A DNA stretch of 34,745 bases from Peptococcaceae bacterium UBA7185 (GCA_002491065.1 DKVF01000013.1:4310-39054); one strand, 5' to 3'; counted from the first letter of the stretch, positions 7,596 through 16,931 are shown. Numbers and translations: made by a program. Notes: generated by a model not told the origin, from the sequence alone.

Positions 7596-8924
7596 TCAAC
7601 GGCGCACGATGCGAATTTCCTGCCCAGTCGCGGCATCTACAAAGACAGAGAAGGTTTCATTGACAACAGTGCCTTGTATTTCATAGGTGAGAATTTCATT
7701 GATGCTATATTCGTCTGTGATGAGTGCCAACCGGACCGTTTCCACTTGAAAATTGGGATTCCGGTTTTGCAGGATTTGCTCTTTGCTGAGAACAGGGGTT
7801 GGGAGCTGGCGTTGATAATGGCGAGTTGCATAGCTAGTTTGGTCAAAATTGAGTAATGTATTGTCATCTAAAGCGATTTGCAGTTTGACCATATCAGAGT
7901 AAATATAAATACCGTTCATTTTAGGTACGAAGGTTAAATCCACGATGTTTTCATCATGGATTACATCTACGCAGGCCATATCGGAAAAGTGAAGCTCGTT
8001 TAAAAGATTTTCAGCCTGTGCAATGGCATCTTCTGTGTCATAATTAGCTTGTGCCACCTCTCTGGTTTGATAGAACTGCAGCACTTGTCCTCCTTTTTGA
8101 CTCACCTCTACATAAAGAATCGTGTCTTCTGATTCATTTTGATAGCGTACTCCATAGATAGGAATTTTGGTGTCTTGGGAGGTAAACTCTACTTTGCCCG
8201 GACCATGTTTGATTAACAGCATATCTAAGAAAGTGTCGGCCGAGGTCACTGCTTCAATCGGTGTGATTTGCTCTCCTGCAATGGCGCGAGGCTCCGGTTC
8301 AATCCGGCGTACGCCCTCTTCAAATTTTAGTTCAGGAAAAGCATGTACTTGGGATTCGATACTGCGAAAGGTCGTGGCCAATGCGCTTTCTTCATCCTCC
8401 AGGGAAATGAGTGAAAGTTGAACATTCTCATTTAAGATGCGGCTTTCGAGTTGCTCCAGTTCATTTTGCACAACGCGGGAACGGTTATAAAATTCCTCCA
8501 ACTGGTCCCAGTCTTGTTGGGACAATGGCTTTTGTTGCAGCACGTTTTTGCGCAATAAATAGTAGCTGTATTCGGCAACGTCGTTTAAAAGCAAATCTGT
8601 GCTTTCCAACTCATTCATAGCGACAGGCAATCCGCTTAGATGATTGATTGCGTTGTATACCTCCCGCCACAAGCTGGAAAGCCCCAGCAACAGTTGCTCT
8701 TGACTGGTAGTAACCAAAAGCTGCGCTAGCTGTTCGTTCATGGCGCTGACTGAATCCGAAAGTCCTCCAAAGCTGCGTTGGTATTGTCCTTCGGCCTGAT
8801 AGGCAATGGCTTGCTGTTGGGATTCTAACTGTTCAATTTTGCGGTTACCCCACCAGAATGTACCTAAAAGGAGCAAAATCAGCAAACTAATAATCGCTAA
8901 TAATAGATGATTTTCTCGTTTCAT
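7596..8924 (-). CDS. ypeB: germination protein YpeB
   Basis: 442 residues, close to Bacillus YpeB. One N-terminal membrane anchor (about residues 7-25, rich in Leu/Ile) is followed by a long helical segment (about 30-190) and then repeated PepSY/YPEB domains to the C-terminus (for example PIEAVTSADTFLD, DTEDAIAQAENLLN, LSKEQILQ). YpeB is made in the forespore, sits at the inner spore membrane and keeps the lytic enzyme SleB stable and inactive until germination. It follows sleB with a three-base gap, the standard operon order, and is terminated at 7367-7422. Confidence 0.93.
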   Translation of the reverse strand: MKRENHLLLAIISLLILLLLGTFWWGNRKIEQLESQQQAIAYQAEGQYQRSFGGLSDSVSAMNEQLAQLLVTTSQEQLLLGLSSLWREVYNAINHLSGLPVAMNELESTDLLLNDVAEYSYYLLRKNVLQQKPLSQQDWDQLEEFYNRSRVVQNELEQLESRILNENVQLSLISLEDEESALATTFRSIESQVHAFPELKFEEGVRRIEPEPRAIAGEQITPIEAVTSADTFLDMLLIKHGPGKVEFTSQDTKIPIYGVRYQNESEDTILYVEVSQKGGQVLQFYQTREVAQANYDTEDAIAQAENLLNELHFSDMACVDVIHDENIVDLTFVPKMNGIYIYSDMVKLQIALDDNTLLNFDQTSYATRHYQRQLPTPVLSKEQILQNRNPNFQVETVRLALITDEYSINEILTYEIQGTVVNETFSVFVDAATGQEIRIVRR

Positions 8925-8927
8925 AGG

Positions 8928-9404
8928 TCACACTCCAAATACATGTTTGCCGATTTGCGTGATAATTTTGCGGGACCAAATCCATTTACTAGTGGCAGTG
9001 GCAGGGTTCCAGTAATATAGCGCGCCATAGGTGGGGTCCCAACCGTTTATAGCGGCTTTGGCGGCATTGATGGAGGACTGATTTGGCTCCAGATAATACT
9101 GACCGTCTGCCACGGCATCAAAGGCACCGGGTTGGAAACATACACTGTATACGTTGTCAGGGAATTTTTTATCTTTTACCCGATTGAGAATTACAGCACC
9201 CACGGCGACCTTGCCTACATAAGATTCGCCTCGCGCTTCCCCGTGAATCATTTTTGCCAGAACCATTACATCGTTTTTCCCATAAGTGCCACTGGCGGCA
9301 TGGGCCTGCTCTTGCTGTGGCGTGGGGATAATTGCTACAAGAGCCGCGCAAAGTACTATGGAAATCAATTTACAGTGGCTTTTGCGGAAGATGAAATATT
9401 TCAT
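8928..9404 (-). CDS. sleB: spore cortex-lytic enzyme SleB, hydrolase domain only
   Basis: 158 residues. It has a signal peptide (FRKSH, then a hydrophobic stretch about 13-27, cleavage likely after AHA at about 36), then the Hydrolase_2 lytic transglycosylase domain. The presumed catalytic Glu56 is in HGEARGE, with the family motifs VAVGAVILNRV and GALYYWNP. It hydrolyses muramic-lactam cortex peptidoglycan during germination. The start at 9404 is preferred over 9482 because AAGGAGG precedes it and the signal peptide begins there. Unlike classical SleB (about 300 residues) the N-terminal peptidoglycan-binding domain is missing. Being secreted and paired with ypeB, it is a SleB rather than CwlJ. 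Confidence 0.9.
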   Translation of the reverse strand: MKYFIFRKSHCKLISIVLCAALVAIIPTPQQEQAHAASGTYGKNDVMVLAKMIHGEARGESYVGKVAVGAVILNRVKDKKFPDNVYSVCFQPGAFDAVADGQYYLEPNQSSINAAKAAINGWDPTYGALYYWNPATATSKWIWSRKIITQIGKHVFGV

Positions 9405-9427
9405 GGAAATTCCTCCTTTTTGATATG

Positions 9428-9456
9428 TAGTATGTGTAAAAAGGGGAAAGTCATGT
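9428..9456 (-). promoter_or_regulatory. candidate forespore (sigma-G-like) promoter of sleB-ypeB
   Basis: On the minus strand CATACTA (plus 9428-9434) matches the sigma-G -10 consensus (CATNNTA type). ACATG (plus 9452-9456) lies 17 bp upstream in the -35 position, a partial match. The start point would fall about 17 bp before the sleB ATG, leaving space for the SD. In Bacillus sleB-ypeB is sigma-G dependent. The rest of the spacer to 9726 shows no gene. Confidence 0.45.
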
Positions 9457-9726
9457 ATTTTTGATGAAAAAAGCTTCTGCAAAATAAAAAATGTGTCTAC
9501 ATGAAAAATGCAAACGCATGGGAAACGGGGGGAGAAATTATATTGGATGAATTTTGATTATTTTTCTGCCTGTATGAATTCCCCAAAATTTGACTTATAT
9601 TATGTAAGTTTTTTAATGATTCAGTGAACTGCCATTTTCAATGATGCGGTAATGGGAAAAACACCGACGCGAGGGTGCGCGAAAAATATGCTTACCTTTG
9701 CATCTTGAATACGCAATATGGAATAT
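9457..9726. other. AT-rich intergenic spacer, no gene seen
   Basis: Between the sleB promoter and the cinA terminator. No ORF with an SD, no hairpin with a T tract and no RNA gene that I recognise. Confidence 0.5.
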
Positions 9727-9774
9727 AAAAAGCGGCGTTTCTTCTCTTCTGAAAGCGGAAGTGAGAAACGCCGC
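9727..9774 (-). terminator. terminator of cinA
   Basis: A perfect 11-bp stem (plus arms GCGGCGTTTCT 9732-9742 and AGAAACGCCGC 9764-9774). On the minus strand it ends in TTTTT (plus A run 9727-9731), 17 bp past the cinA stop. Confidence 0.9.
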
Positions 9775-9790
9775 GCATGAAGCAGAATGA

Positions 9791-11050
9791 TTAATCTGTT
9801 TGAGAAATTACTTTAGCGGCTTGCAACAATTGGTACAACGCATTTTTGGCAGCACGCTGCCGAATCATGGCGCGGGTAGTCTGTTCTCCGTAAGAAATGT
9901 TGAGCTTTTCTACATGCTGATAGTTTTCGCCGACAACTGCGACATATACTAAGCCTACCGGTTTTTCTGCGCTGCCGCCGCCAGGACCGGCAATACCGGT
10001 AGTGCTGACGGCTAAATCGGAGCCAGTGGCAAAGCGGATTCCCTGAGCCATTTCCAGTGCAGTTTCTTCTGATACTGCGCCGTGAGTTTCTAATGTAGAG
10101 GTTTGTACGTTCAGCCATTTCATTTTCATTTCGTTGGAGTAGGAGCATACGCCACCGGGATAAATGTCTGAGCATCCGGCAATATCAGTGATGGACTTGG
10201 ATACCAGCCCGCCGGTACAGCTTTCCGCCGCCGAAACGGTGATGTGGTGCTCTAAAAGATAGGTCACTAAGGCAGTTTGTAAATCAGGCACGTCGATGCC
10301 GTAAATATACTTTCCTACTACTTGATTGATTGGCTCCATCAATGGCTCCATCATAGCATAACCTTCTTCGGCAGAGGCTGCAGAGGCTGTAATGCGCAGA
10401 TTCACCTCGCCTTCCTTGGCGTAGGGAGCTAATGTAGGATTGGTGCTTTGCATCATGAGTTCTTTTAGAAGAGTCTCTACCTGAGATTCTCCGATGCCAA
10501 ATAATTGTAGATCGCGGGAAACAATGATGTGATTTGAAAATTTTTGCAGGTAAGGCAGTACTTCTCGCTCAAACATCAATTTTACTTCTCTGGGTGGACC
10601 AGGTAGCATGATGGCTACTTTGCCGTTGTCCTCGATGGCAGCTCCCGGCGCAGTGCCGCTGTGATTGGTAAAAACTATAGCGCCTTCAGGCTGATAGGCC
10701 TGTTTTTCATTGTTAGGTGTGATTTTACGTGCTCTGCTGGCATAAAATGCGTGGAGATTGTCTAAGGACGGTTGGTGGAGTACTAAAGGACGGTGAAAAT
10801 AGTTGGCGATGGTTTCTTTGGATAAGTCGTCATACGTAGGCCCCAAACCTCCAGTAGTGATTACCAGGTCAGCACGCTGAAAGGCGATACGCAATGCGTC
10901 TTCCAAACGCTGGGCGTTGTCTCCGACGACACTGTGGTGGTATACTGAAATGCCCAGCCGCGCCAATTGCTGAGAAAGATATGTGGCGTTTGTGTTGACG
11001 ACATTGCCTAAAAGTAATTCTGTGCCAATGCATAAAATTTCTGCATTCAT
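9791..11050 (-). CDS. cinA: CinA-family protein (ADP-ribose pyrophosphatase / NMN amidohydrolase)
   Basis: 419 residues, the full two-domain length. The N-terminal MoaB/MogA-like COG1058 domain (about 1-170) shows GTELLLGNVVNTNATYLS and TTGGLGPTYDDLSKE. The C-terminal PncC domain (about 260-410) shows SAAESCTGGLVSKSITD, GAVSEETALEMA and the glycine-rich AVSTTGIAGPGGG, as in nicotinamide-nucleotide amidohydrolases that recycle NMN from the ligase reaction. The competence-inducible role is known from streptococci. The ATG at 11050 has AGGAGG upstream. The gene is monocistronic, with its own promoter (11116-11144) and terminator (9727-9774), divergent from the arginine operon. Confidence 0.93.
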   Translation of the reverse strand: MNAEILCIGTELLLGNVVNTNATYLSQQLARLGISVYHHSVVGDNAQRLEDALRIAFQRADLVITTGGLGPTYDDLSKETIANYFHRPLVLHQPSLDNLHAFYASRARKITPNNEKQAYQPEGAIVFTNHSGTAPGAAIEDNGKVAIMLPGPPREVKLMFEREVLPYLQKFSNHIIVSRDLQLFGIGESQVETLLKELMMQSTNPTLAPYAKEGEVNLRITASAASAEEGYAMMEPLMEPINQVVGKYIYGIDVPDLQTALVTYLLEHHITVSAAESCTGGLVSKSITDIAGCSDIYPGGVCSYSNEMKMKWLNVQTSTLETHGAVSEETALEMAQGIRFATGSDLAVSTTGIAGPGGGSAEKPVGLVYVAVVGENYQHVEKLNISYGEQTTRAMIRQRAAKNALYQLLQAAKVISQTD

Positions 11051-11115
11051 AAAAAATTCCTCCTGTTGGTCTTATTTACGGATACCCATTGTAATTTTCT
11101 TCTTAGTATTATAAA

Positions 11116-11144
11116 ATAATACTGCGAAACTGGCTTAGATGCAA
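11116..11144 (-). promoter_or_regulatory. promoter of cinA
   Basis: On the minus strand TTGCAT (plus 11139-11144) and TATTAT (plus 11116-11121) are separated by 17 bp, about 65 bp upstream of the cinA ATG. Confidence 0.65.
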
Positions 11145-11249
11145 GGGACATTCTTACATATATGACAGAAAGAAAAAATGCGGAATGTTCTGGGAAGGAA
11201 GAGAACCTATAAATAATGTAAATTCTTTCAAAAAGATGGAGAAATCTTC

Positions 11250-11278
11250 TTGCATGATTATACAGAAAGATGTATACT
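11250..11278 (+). promoter_or_regulatory. promoter of the argCJBD operon
   Basis: TTGCAT (11250-11255) and TATACT (11273-11278) are exactly 17 bp apart, 31 bp before the argC start. The AT-rich spacer TGCATGATTATACA overlapping the -35 resembles half of an ArgR operator (ARG box), which would place repression directly on the promoter. The operator call is tentative. Confidence 0.75.
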
Positions 11279-11309
11279 TATTTTTATATTTTCCAAGGAG
11301 GGAAAGAAG

Positions 11310-12353
11310 ATGACTGTAAAAGTTGGGATTGTCGGTGTGACCGGTTATACAGGCGGGGAATTAATCCGTTTATTGCTTAACCATCCGGAAGTTGAGATTG
11401 TGGTGGCGTCATCCCGCAGCAATGTGGGAAATCCGGTATCTGCGGTACATCGACAGTTGTTTGAATATATGAAATTAGTGGAATGTGAGATCAAAGCGGA
11501 AAATTATGCACAATGTGATGTTGTATTTTTGGCATTGCCTCACGGTGCTTCTTCCTCTATGGCAAAAGAACTAGTTGCTATGGGCAAAAAGGTGATTGAT
11601 TTAGGGGCGGATTTCCGTCTGCGCGATTATGAAACCTATCAGACATGGTACGGTGCGGAACATGCTTGGCCGGAAGTATTGCCGGATACGGTATATGGTT
11701 TGCCGGAACTTTATCGGGAGAAAATTAAAGGGCAGCAATTGATAGCCAACCCCGGTTGCTATCCTACCAGTATTATTTTAGGATTGGCGCCGCTTTTGAA
11801 AAAAGGCTGGGTGAAACTGGACACGATTGTTTGTGACAGCAAATCCGGTGTGACTGGCTCGGGAAAAAGCTTAACACAGAATACTCATTTTCCTGACTGC
11901 AATGATAATCTGTCCGCATATAAGGTAGCGGCTCATCGTCATACGCCGGAGATTGAGCAGGAACTGAGCGCTTTGGCAGGACAGCCTCTGCTTATTAGCT
12001 TTAATCCTCATCTGGTACCGTTAAACAGAGGAATTTTGTCTACCATCACCATGCAGGCTGCGAAAGCTGATTTGACACAGGAATTATTGGAAGCGGCTTA
12101 TCATGAGATGTATGATAAAGAAGAATTTGTGCGTGTGCGCAGCAAAGACGATATGCCTTGCACGAAACTGGTACAAGGCTCCAACTATTGCGATGTGGTA
12201 CCTATTTGGGATGCACGCACCAAACGAATCGTGGTAGTATCCTGCATTGATAACCTGGTAAAAGGGGCCTGCGGTCAGGCAATTCAGAATATGAATTTAT
12301 TAATGGGCTTAGATGAAGGCATGGGTTTGCGTTATGGTGTGATGTATCCGTGA
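11310..12353 (+). CDS. argC: N-acetyl-gamma-glutamyl-phosphate reductase
   Basis: 347 residues. It reduces N-acetylglutamyl 5-phosphate to the semialdehyde with NADPH, the third step of arginine synthesis. The nucleotide-binding loop GVTGYTG (9-15) and the catalytic Cys150 in NPGCYPTS are visible; a conserved HRHTPEIEQEL segment supplies the substrate-side His. The ATG at 11310 follows AAGGAGGG with good spacing; the longer frame from 11250 would run through the promoter. First gene of argCJBD, 22 bp before argJ. Confidence 0.96.
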   Translation: MTVKVGIVGVTGYTGGELIRLLLNHPEVEIVVASSRSNVGNPVSAVHRQLFEYMKLVECEIKAENYAQCDVVFLALPHGASSSMAKELVAMGKKVIDLGADFRLRDYETYQTWYGAEHAWPEVLPDTVYGLPELYREKIKGQQLIANPGCYPTSIILGLAPLLKKGWVKLDTIVCDSKSGVTGSGKSLTQNTHFPDCNDNLSAYKVAAHRHTPEIEQELSALAGQPLLISFNPHLVPLNRGILSTITMQAAKADLTQELLEAAYHEMYDKEEFVRVRSKDDMPCTKLVQGSNYCDVVPIWDARTKRIVVVSCIDNLVKGACGQAIQNMNLLMGLDEGMGLRYGVMYP

Positions 12354-12375
12354 TGTCATAAAAGGAGAGAATAGA

Positions 12376-13581
12376 ATGAATATATTGGAAAACGGTTCTG
12401 TGACCAGTCCGCGGGGATTTACTGCCGCAGCTGTAGCCGCAGAAATTAAATATATTGGGCGTAGTGATTTGACGATCGTTTATTCAAAGGTTCCGGCGCA
12501 GGCGGCGGCAGTATATACGTTGAATAAGTTTAAGGCAGCGCCTTTACAGGTGACAGAGCAGAATATCGCCAATGGAATTGCACAGGCCATTGTGGTGAAC
12601 AGCGGTATTGCCAATGCCGGAATGGGAACGAAGGGCATGGAGCAGGCACGACAGATGGCTGACTGGACCGCGGAAGCGCTGAGCATTGCCAAAGATGATG
12701 TGGTAGTAGCTTCTACTGGTGTGATTGGAATGCCGTTGCCGATGGAAAAGTTAAAGGCCGGTGTGGAAAAAGTGAGCAAGGCACTGTATGCCGATGGCGG
12801 TCATGATGCGGCAAAGGCGATTATGACAACGGATACCGTCTGTAAAGAAATGGCGGTGCAGTTGCGCATTGACGGCAAAGTAGTAACGATTGGTGCGATG
12901 GCTAAGGGTTCTGGAATGATTCATCCCAATATGGCTACTATGTTAGGCTTCATTACTACAGATGTAAATATTGACAACAAAGCTCTGCAGGCAGCGTTCA
13001 AAACAAATATTGACGATAGCTTCAACATGGTTTCTGTAGATGGGGATACCAGCACAAACGATATGGTTGTGATTTTGGCAAATGGACAGGCGGGCAATGA
13101 ACTGCTCACCGAATCCAGTCCGGATTTCCCCGCGTTCAAACAGGCGCTGCGGGAAATCTGTATCGCGATGGCACAAAAAATTGCTGGAGACGGTGAAGGC
13201 GCAACCAAATTGGTGGAATGTACTGTAACAGGTGCAGTGAGCAGAGAGGATGCGCGCTTGGCGGCTAAGGCCATTATTGCTTCCAGTTTGGTAAAAACGG
13301 CCATTTACGGGAATGATGCCAACTGGGGACGGATTGCTTGCGCGGCGGGATATTCGGGCGCGCAGTTTGATCCTGACAAAGTAAACATTTTTATCGGTGA
13401 TGTACAGGTAGCACAAAATGGTATGGGATTGGAATTTGACGAAGCAAAGGCAACAGAAACCCTAAAACAAAAAAAGGTAAAAATTTTAGTGAAGTTCAAT
13501 ATGGGTGAGGCCGAGGCCACTGCATGGGGCTGTGATCTGACATATGATTATGTAAAAATTAATGCTGATTACAGAAGCTGA
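12376..13581 (+). CDS. argJ: bifunctional glutamate N-acetyltransferase / N-acetylglutamate synthase
   Basis: 401 residues. It transfers the acetyl group from N-acetylornithine to glutamate, closing the arginine acetyl cycle. Members self-cleave before the nucleophilic Thr; the site is KGSGMIHPNMATML, with cleavage expected between Ala187 and Thr188. Other family blocks are present (NSGIANAGMG, STGVIG, GDTSTND, NDANWGRIACAAGYSG). The ATG has AAGGAGAG upstream. Presence of argJ with no argA or argE nearby indicates the cyclic pathway. A 119-bp spacer precedes argB. Confidence 0.96.
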   Translation: MNILENGSVTSPRGFTAAAVAAEIKYIGRSDLTIVYSKVPAQAAAVYTLNKFKAAPLQVTEQNIANGIAQAIVVNSGIANAGMGTKGMEQARQMADWTAEALSIAKDDVVVASTGVIGMPLPMEKLKAGVEKVSKALYADGGHDAAKAIMTTDTVCKEMAVQLRIDGKVVTIGAMAKGSGMIHPNMATMLGFITTDVNIDNKALQAAFKTNIDDSFNMVSVDGDTSTNDMVVILANGQAGNELLTESSPDFPAFKQALREICIAMAQKIAGDGEGATKLVECTVTGAVSREDARLAAKAIIASSLVKTAIYGNDANWGRIACAAGYSGAQFDPDKVNIFIGDVQVAQNGMGLEFDEAKATETLKQKKVKILVKFNMGEAEATAWGCDLTYDYVKINADYRS

Positions 13582-13700
13582 GGCTGCAGTACGGATTTTG
13601 TGACAACGGGTGACAGAGAGCTGTTATCGGCACCGCAGATAAACTATCAGATGAAAAATTGTATCATTATTAAAAATATATAAATTTAGGGGTTGATCTT

Positions 13701-14579
13701 TTGGAAAAGGCAATGAAAACAGCGCAGGTATTGGTGGAAGCACTGCCATATATTAAAAAATTCTCTGGAAAAACGGTGGTAATCAAATATGGCGGTCATG
13801 CTATGCACAATGAAATTATGAAAGAAAAAGTAATTTCTGATATTGTGCTGATGAAATTTGTAGGAATCAACCCAGTGATTGTGCATGGTGGTGGTCCTGC
13901 AATCAATTATTGGGTTGAAAAAAATGGTGGTGAGCCTGAGTTTGTCAACGGTCTGCGTGTGACAGACAAGGATACCATGGAAGTTGCGCAGATGGTTCTG
14001 GTGGGACGCATCAATCAGGAAATCGTAGCCATGATTCAAAAACTAGGTGGCAAAGCCATGGGCATCAGTGGTGTGGATGGCGGTACAATTACAGCGCATA
14101 AAAAAGAAATGGTTGTAGATGGAGAGGAAATAGATTTAGGGTTTGTGGGAGAAGTAAGCGGTATTGATGCGGAACTGATTAATCAGGCGATTGCTCATGA
14201 TTATATTCCGGTAATTTCTCCTATTGGCTGCGATGAAATGGGGCAAGTTTATAACATCAATGCTGATTCTGCTGCTGGCAGTATTGCAGCTAGTCTGAAA
14301 GCAGATAAAATGTTCCTGCTCACGGATATTAATGGAGTACAGGATGACAATGACAATGTGATTTCTGTTTTGGATTTTGAAAAAGCAGAAGATTATAAGA
14401 AAAAAGGTGTCATTCGTGGCGGAATGATTCCTAAAGTGGACTGCTGCATAGAGGCTATTCGCGGCGGGGTAAACAGCGTACACATTGTAGATGGATGCTT
14501 GGAGCACAGTATGCTCTTGGAGCTGTTTACTGATGAGGGGATTGGTACTATGGTAGTAAAAGGAGCCGAGATAAAATGA
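13701..14579 (+). CDS. argB: acetylglutamate kinase
   Basis: 292 residues, amino-acid kinase family. It phosphorylates N-acetylglutamate, normally the controlled step. Motifs: KYGGHAM (N-terminal glycine loop), VHGGGPAIN (substrate binding), DSAAGSIAASLKADKM and LTDINGV (ATP site). The start is probably TTG at 13701, since AGGGG at 13688-13692 is 8 bp away; ATG at 13713 has poor SD spacing. Starting at TTG gives the extra N-terminal helix (about residues 1-16) typical of arginine-inhibited hexameric enzymes, so feedback inhibition by arginine is likely. It overlaps argD by ATGA. Confidence 0.95.
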   Translation: MEKAMKTAQVLVEALPYIKKFSGKTVVIKYGGHAMHNEIMKEKVISDIVLMKFVGINPVIVHGGGPAINYWVEKNGGEPEFVNGLRVTDKDTMEVAQMVLVGRINQEIVAMIQKLGGKAMGISGVDGGTITAHKKEMVVDGEEIDLGFVGEVSGIDAELINQAIAHDYIPVISPIGCDEMGQVYNINADSAAGSIAASLKADKMFLLTDINGVQDDNDNVISVLDFEKAEDYKKKGVIRGGMIPKVDCCIEAIRGGVNSVHIVDGCLEHSMLLELFTDEGIGTMVVKGAEIK

Positions 14580-15760
14580 GCCAGACAACAGAGCAAGTGA
14601 TTGCAGATGGACAGAAATATGTGATGAATACCTATGGACGGCTACCGATTGTGATTGACAGAGGCGAAGGCTGTTATGTCTGGGATTTGGATGGGAAGCG
14701 TTATTTGGATTTAGTGGCTGGAATTGCAGTAAATTCTTTGGGCCATGCTCATCCGGCAGTTGTGAGAGCAATTCAGGAACAGAGCGAAAAGCTGTTGCAT
14801 TGCTCCAATTTATATTGGATTGAGAATCAGGTAAAGCTAGCTAAATTATTGGTAGAAAAAAGTGGGTTGGGAAAAGCATTCTTCTGCAACAGCGGTGCTG
14901 AAGCCAATGAAGCGGCGATTAAGTTGGCTCGTAAGTGGGGAAAGGGCGAAAAATATCACATTATTACGCTGAAAAATTCCTTTCATGGCCGTACATTGGG
15001 CTCATTGGCTGCTACTGCGCAGGAAAAATATCAAAAACCTTTTATGCCGCTACCGGAAGGTTTTTCGGCGGTTCCTTTAGGGGATTTGGACGCATTAGAG
15101 CAGGCAATTCGTCCGGAAACCTGCGCAGTGATGTTGGAACCGATTCAGGGAGAAAGTGGCATTCATGTGCCGACACAGGAATATATGCAAGGAGTACAGG
15201 CAATTTGCCGCAAGCATGGAATTTTACTTATTCTAGATGAAGTGCAGACAGGTCTGGGACGTACCGGCAAGTCATTTTGCTTTCAAAACTTTGGTTTAGA
15301 GCCGGATATTGTTTCTTTGGCGAAGGCGATTGCCAACGGAGTACCGATGGGCGCTATTGTAGCAAAAACAGAAGTAGCGGATTGTTTCCAGCCAGGGGAT
15401 CATGCGTCTACTTTTGGGGGCACACCGATTGCCACTGCCGCAGGGTTTGCTGCCTGCAGTATTTTGCTGGATGATGATTTCCTTGCTGGTGTGCGGGAGA
15501 CGGGAGAATATTTCCGTGCGCAACTGCGGGAACTAGGAGAAAAACATCCAGGCATGATAAAAGAAGTACGTGGTATGGGATTGATGATTGGCTGCGAGCT
15601 GGCAGGTTCTTCAAAGGCAGCTGCCGCTGAATTATTAAAACAGGGAGTTCTGATAAACAGTATTGGAGAACATGTTTTGCGTCTTGTGCCGCCGTTGGTT
15701 ATCAGTAAAGCTGAAATTGATGAATTTATTCCACAGCTGGAAGCGGCACTGACAAAATAA
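14576..15760 (+). CDS. argD: acetylornithine aminotransferase
   Basis: 394 residues, class III PLP aminotransferase. It converts N-acetylglutamate semialdehyde to N-acetylornithine using glutamate. The PLP lysine is Lys250 in SLAKAIANGVPMGA and the pyridine-N-binding Asp is Asp221 in LDEVQTGLGRTG. FCNSGAEANEAAIKLAR and FHGRTLGSLAATAQ are standard blocks. Translation is coupled to argB by the ATGA overlap. It is the last gene of the operon before a strong bidirectional terminator; argF, argG and argH are not in the window. Confidence 0.95.
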   Translation: MSQTTEQVIADGQKYVMNTYGRLPIVIDRGEGCYVWDLDGKRYLDLVAGIAVNSLGHAHPAVVRAIQEQSEKLLHCSNLYWIENQVKLAKLLVEKSGLGKAFFCNSGAEANEAAIKLARKWGKGEKYHIITLKNSFHGRTLGSLAATAQEKYQKPFMPLPEGFSAVPLGDLDALEQAIRPETCAVMLEPIQGESGIHVPTQEYMQGVQAICRKHGILLILDEVQTGLGRTGKSFCFQNFGLEPDIVSLAKAIANGVPMGAIVAKTEVADCFQPGDHASTFGGTPIATAAGFAACSILLDDDFLAGVRETGEYFRAQLRELGEKHPGMIKEVRGMGLMIGCELAGSSKAAAAELLKQGVLINSIGEHVLRLVPPLVISKAEIDEFIPQLEAALTK

Positions 15761-15776
15761 ACAGTGGAATAAGCAT

Positions 15777-15850
15777 AAAAAAAGAGAGTCTAAGATATCC
15801 TCAGGAATTTGAACAAATCCAATGAAGGGATAACTTAAGCTCTCTTTTTT
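15777..15850 (+). terminator. bidirectional terminator between argD and the convergent secreted-protein gene
   Basis: A long imperfect inverted repeat (AAAAAAAGAGAGTCTAAGA side at 15777-15800, GGATAACTTAAG-CTCTCTTTTTT side at 15828-15850) has T tracts on both strands. It serves argD (+) and the minus-strand gene ending at 15912. Confidence 0.8.
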
Positions 15851-15911
15851 ATTTTGCCATGATAAATTGCCTGTTTTCCTAAAAACTACATAGTGAACAT
15901 GCTGCCTCCTA

Positions 15912-16931
15912 TTACTTCATCAGAGGAACAGTAAATTCCTGAAATCCTGATGCATAAGGTGCAATATCATAAGGATGGAAGAAGAAGGTCAAGCCGTCTT
16001 CTGTCAGGTAATAGTTGTAACTGTGATGTGCAATGGCTTGCGAGAGTTCTTCCAAAGCATTCTCATAAAAGAGTTCCGGTTTTGCGTTGATTTGGGCAGT
16101 GAATCCATCCAGAACCATTTTATCGACCTCTTTTTGCTCACATTTTAAAATATCCGCGGCCGTTTGTATTTTGCCTGTTGTCATATCATAAATTGTTCCA
16201 TTACGAAATGTCATAGGGTGAGCTCCGCCAGTATTCTGTACAGTTTGGAATAACACAGAGGTGTAATTTCCCTTGTTGTAGGTGACGGCAAAGCGTTCCT
16301 CCACAGTAGCAGAGTGAGGTTCTTCTGTTGCCAGTTCCTGCATCAATGCAGTTGCGCGACTGTGCGAAGCAGCAGCCAGCTGTTTGTTCACGTCAGAAAG
16401 AACTGTTTGGTTGACATTGGTTTCAGCGGTGAATTGCGGATAAGCCATATCCAGTGATACACCATTTTGATTTTCGGTGTAAGTCTTTACGGTATAGGGG
16501 TAGCTGCCCTGGGCGGCACTCTGTACAGTCACTGTTTCTGTTGCGGCATCCCAGGATACGGTAGCCTGCAAAGCTTCTGATACAGCACGCAGCGGTACCA
16601 TGGTGCGATTATTGATGATTTGCGCCGGTACATCTAAGGAGATGGTGTCCTTTGTGGTGTAGAGTGTATCGTCTCCTATCGTAAGAGAAAGATATTGCAA
16701 GTCTTTTTGTGCATAAACTGTTTTTGAGTCAGCATCCCATCTTACTTCACAGCCAAGTGCCTCAAAAATTGCGCGCATAGGAACCAGCGTACGGGAATCT
16801 ACGATGACAGGTTCTTGGTCTGTGGCTAAGGTATTGCTGTTTACAATTATAGATGGTGCAGCGAATGCAGTAGCTGTGCAGGTCGCGAGAACTGCAGCAG
16901 CAGTAATTCCGGTAATGAAAAGTTTTTTCAT
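15912..16931 (-). CDS. secreted copper-amine-oxidase-N-like / DUF3298 protein
   Basis: 339 residues. A signal peptide (KKLFITGITAAAVLATC..., cleavage likely after AFA) is followed by two tandem copper-amine-oxidase N1-like repeats, each with the pattern DSRTLVPMRAIFEALG / NNRTMVPLRAVSEALQ and a WDA..TV strand (about 30-145). These repeats are a wall/ligand-binding module in Clostridia, not an oxidase. A DUF4163/DUF3298 (RsiV-type) domain then runs to the end (about 155-335; TGGAHPMTFRNGTIYDMTTG). The start at 16931 is favoured because AAGG is correctly spaced from it but abuts the ATG at 16940. Likely extracytoplasmic; ligand unknown. Confidence 0.85.
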   Translation of the reverse strand: MKKLFITGITAAAVLATCTATAFAAPSIIVNSNTLATDQEPVIVDSRTLVPMRAIFEALGCEVRWDADSKTVYAQKDLQYLSLTIGDDTLYTTKDTISLDVPAQIINNRTMVPLRAVSEALQATVSWDAATETVTVQSAAQGSYPYTVKTYTENQNGVSLDMAYPQFTAETNVNQTVLSDVNKQLAAASHSRATALMQELATEEPHSATVEERFAVTYNKGNYTSVLFQTVQNTGGAHPMTFRNGTIYDMTTGKIQTAADILKCEQKEVDKMVLDGFTAQINAKPELFYENALEELSQAIAHHSYNYYLTEDGLTFFFHPYDIAPYASGFQEFTVPLMK

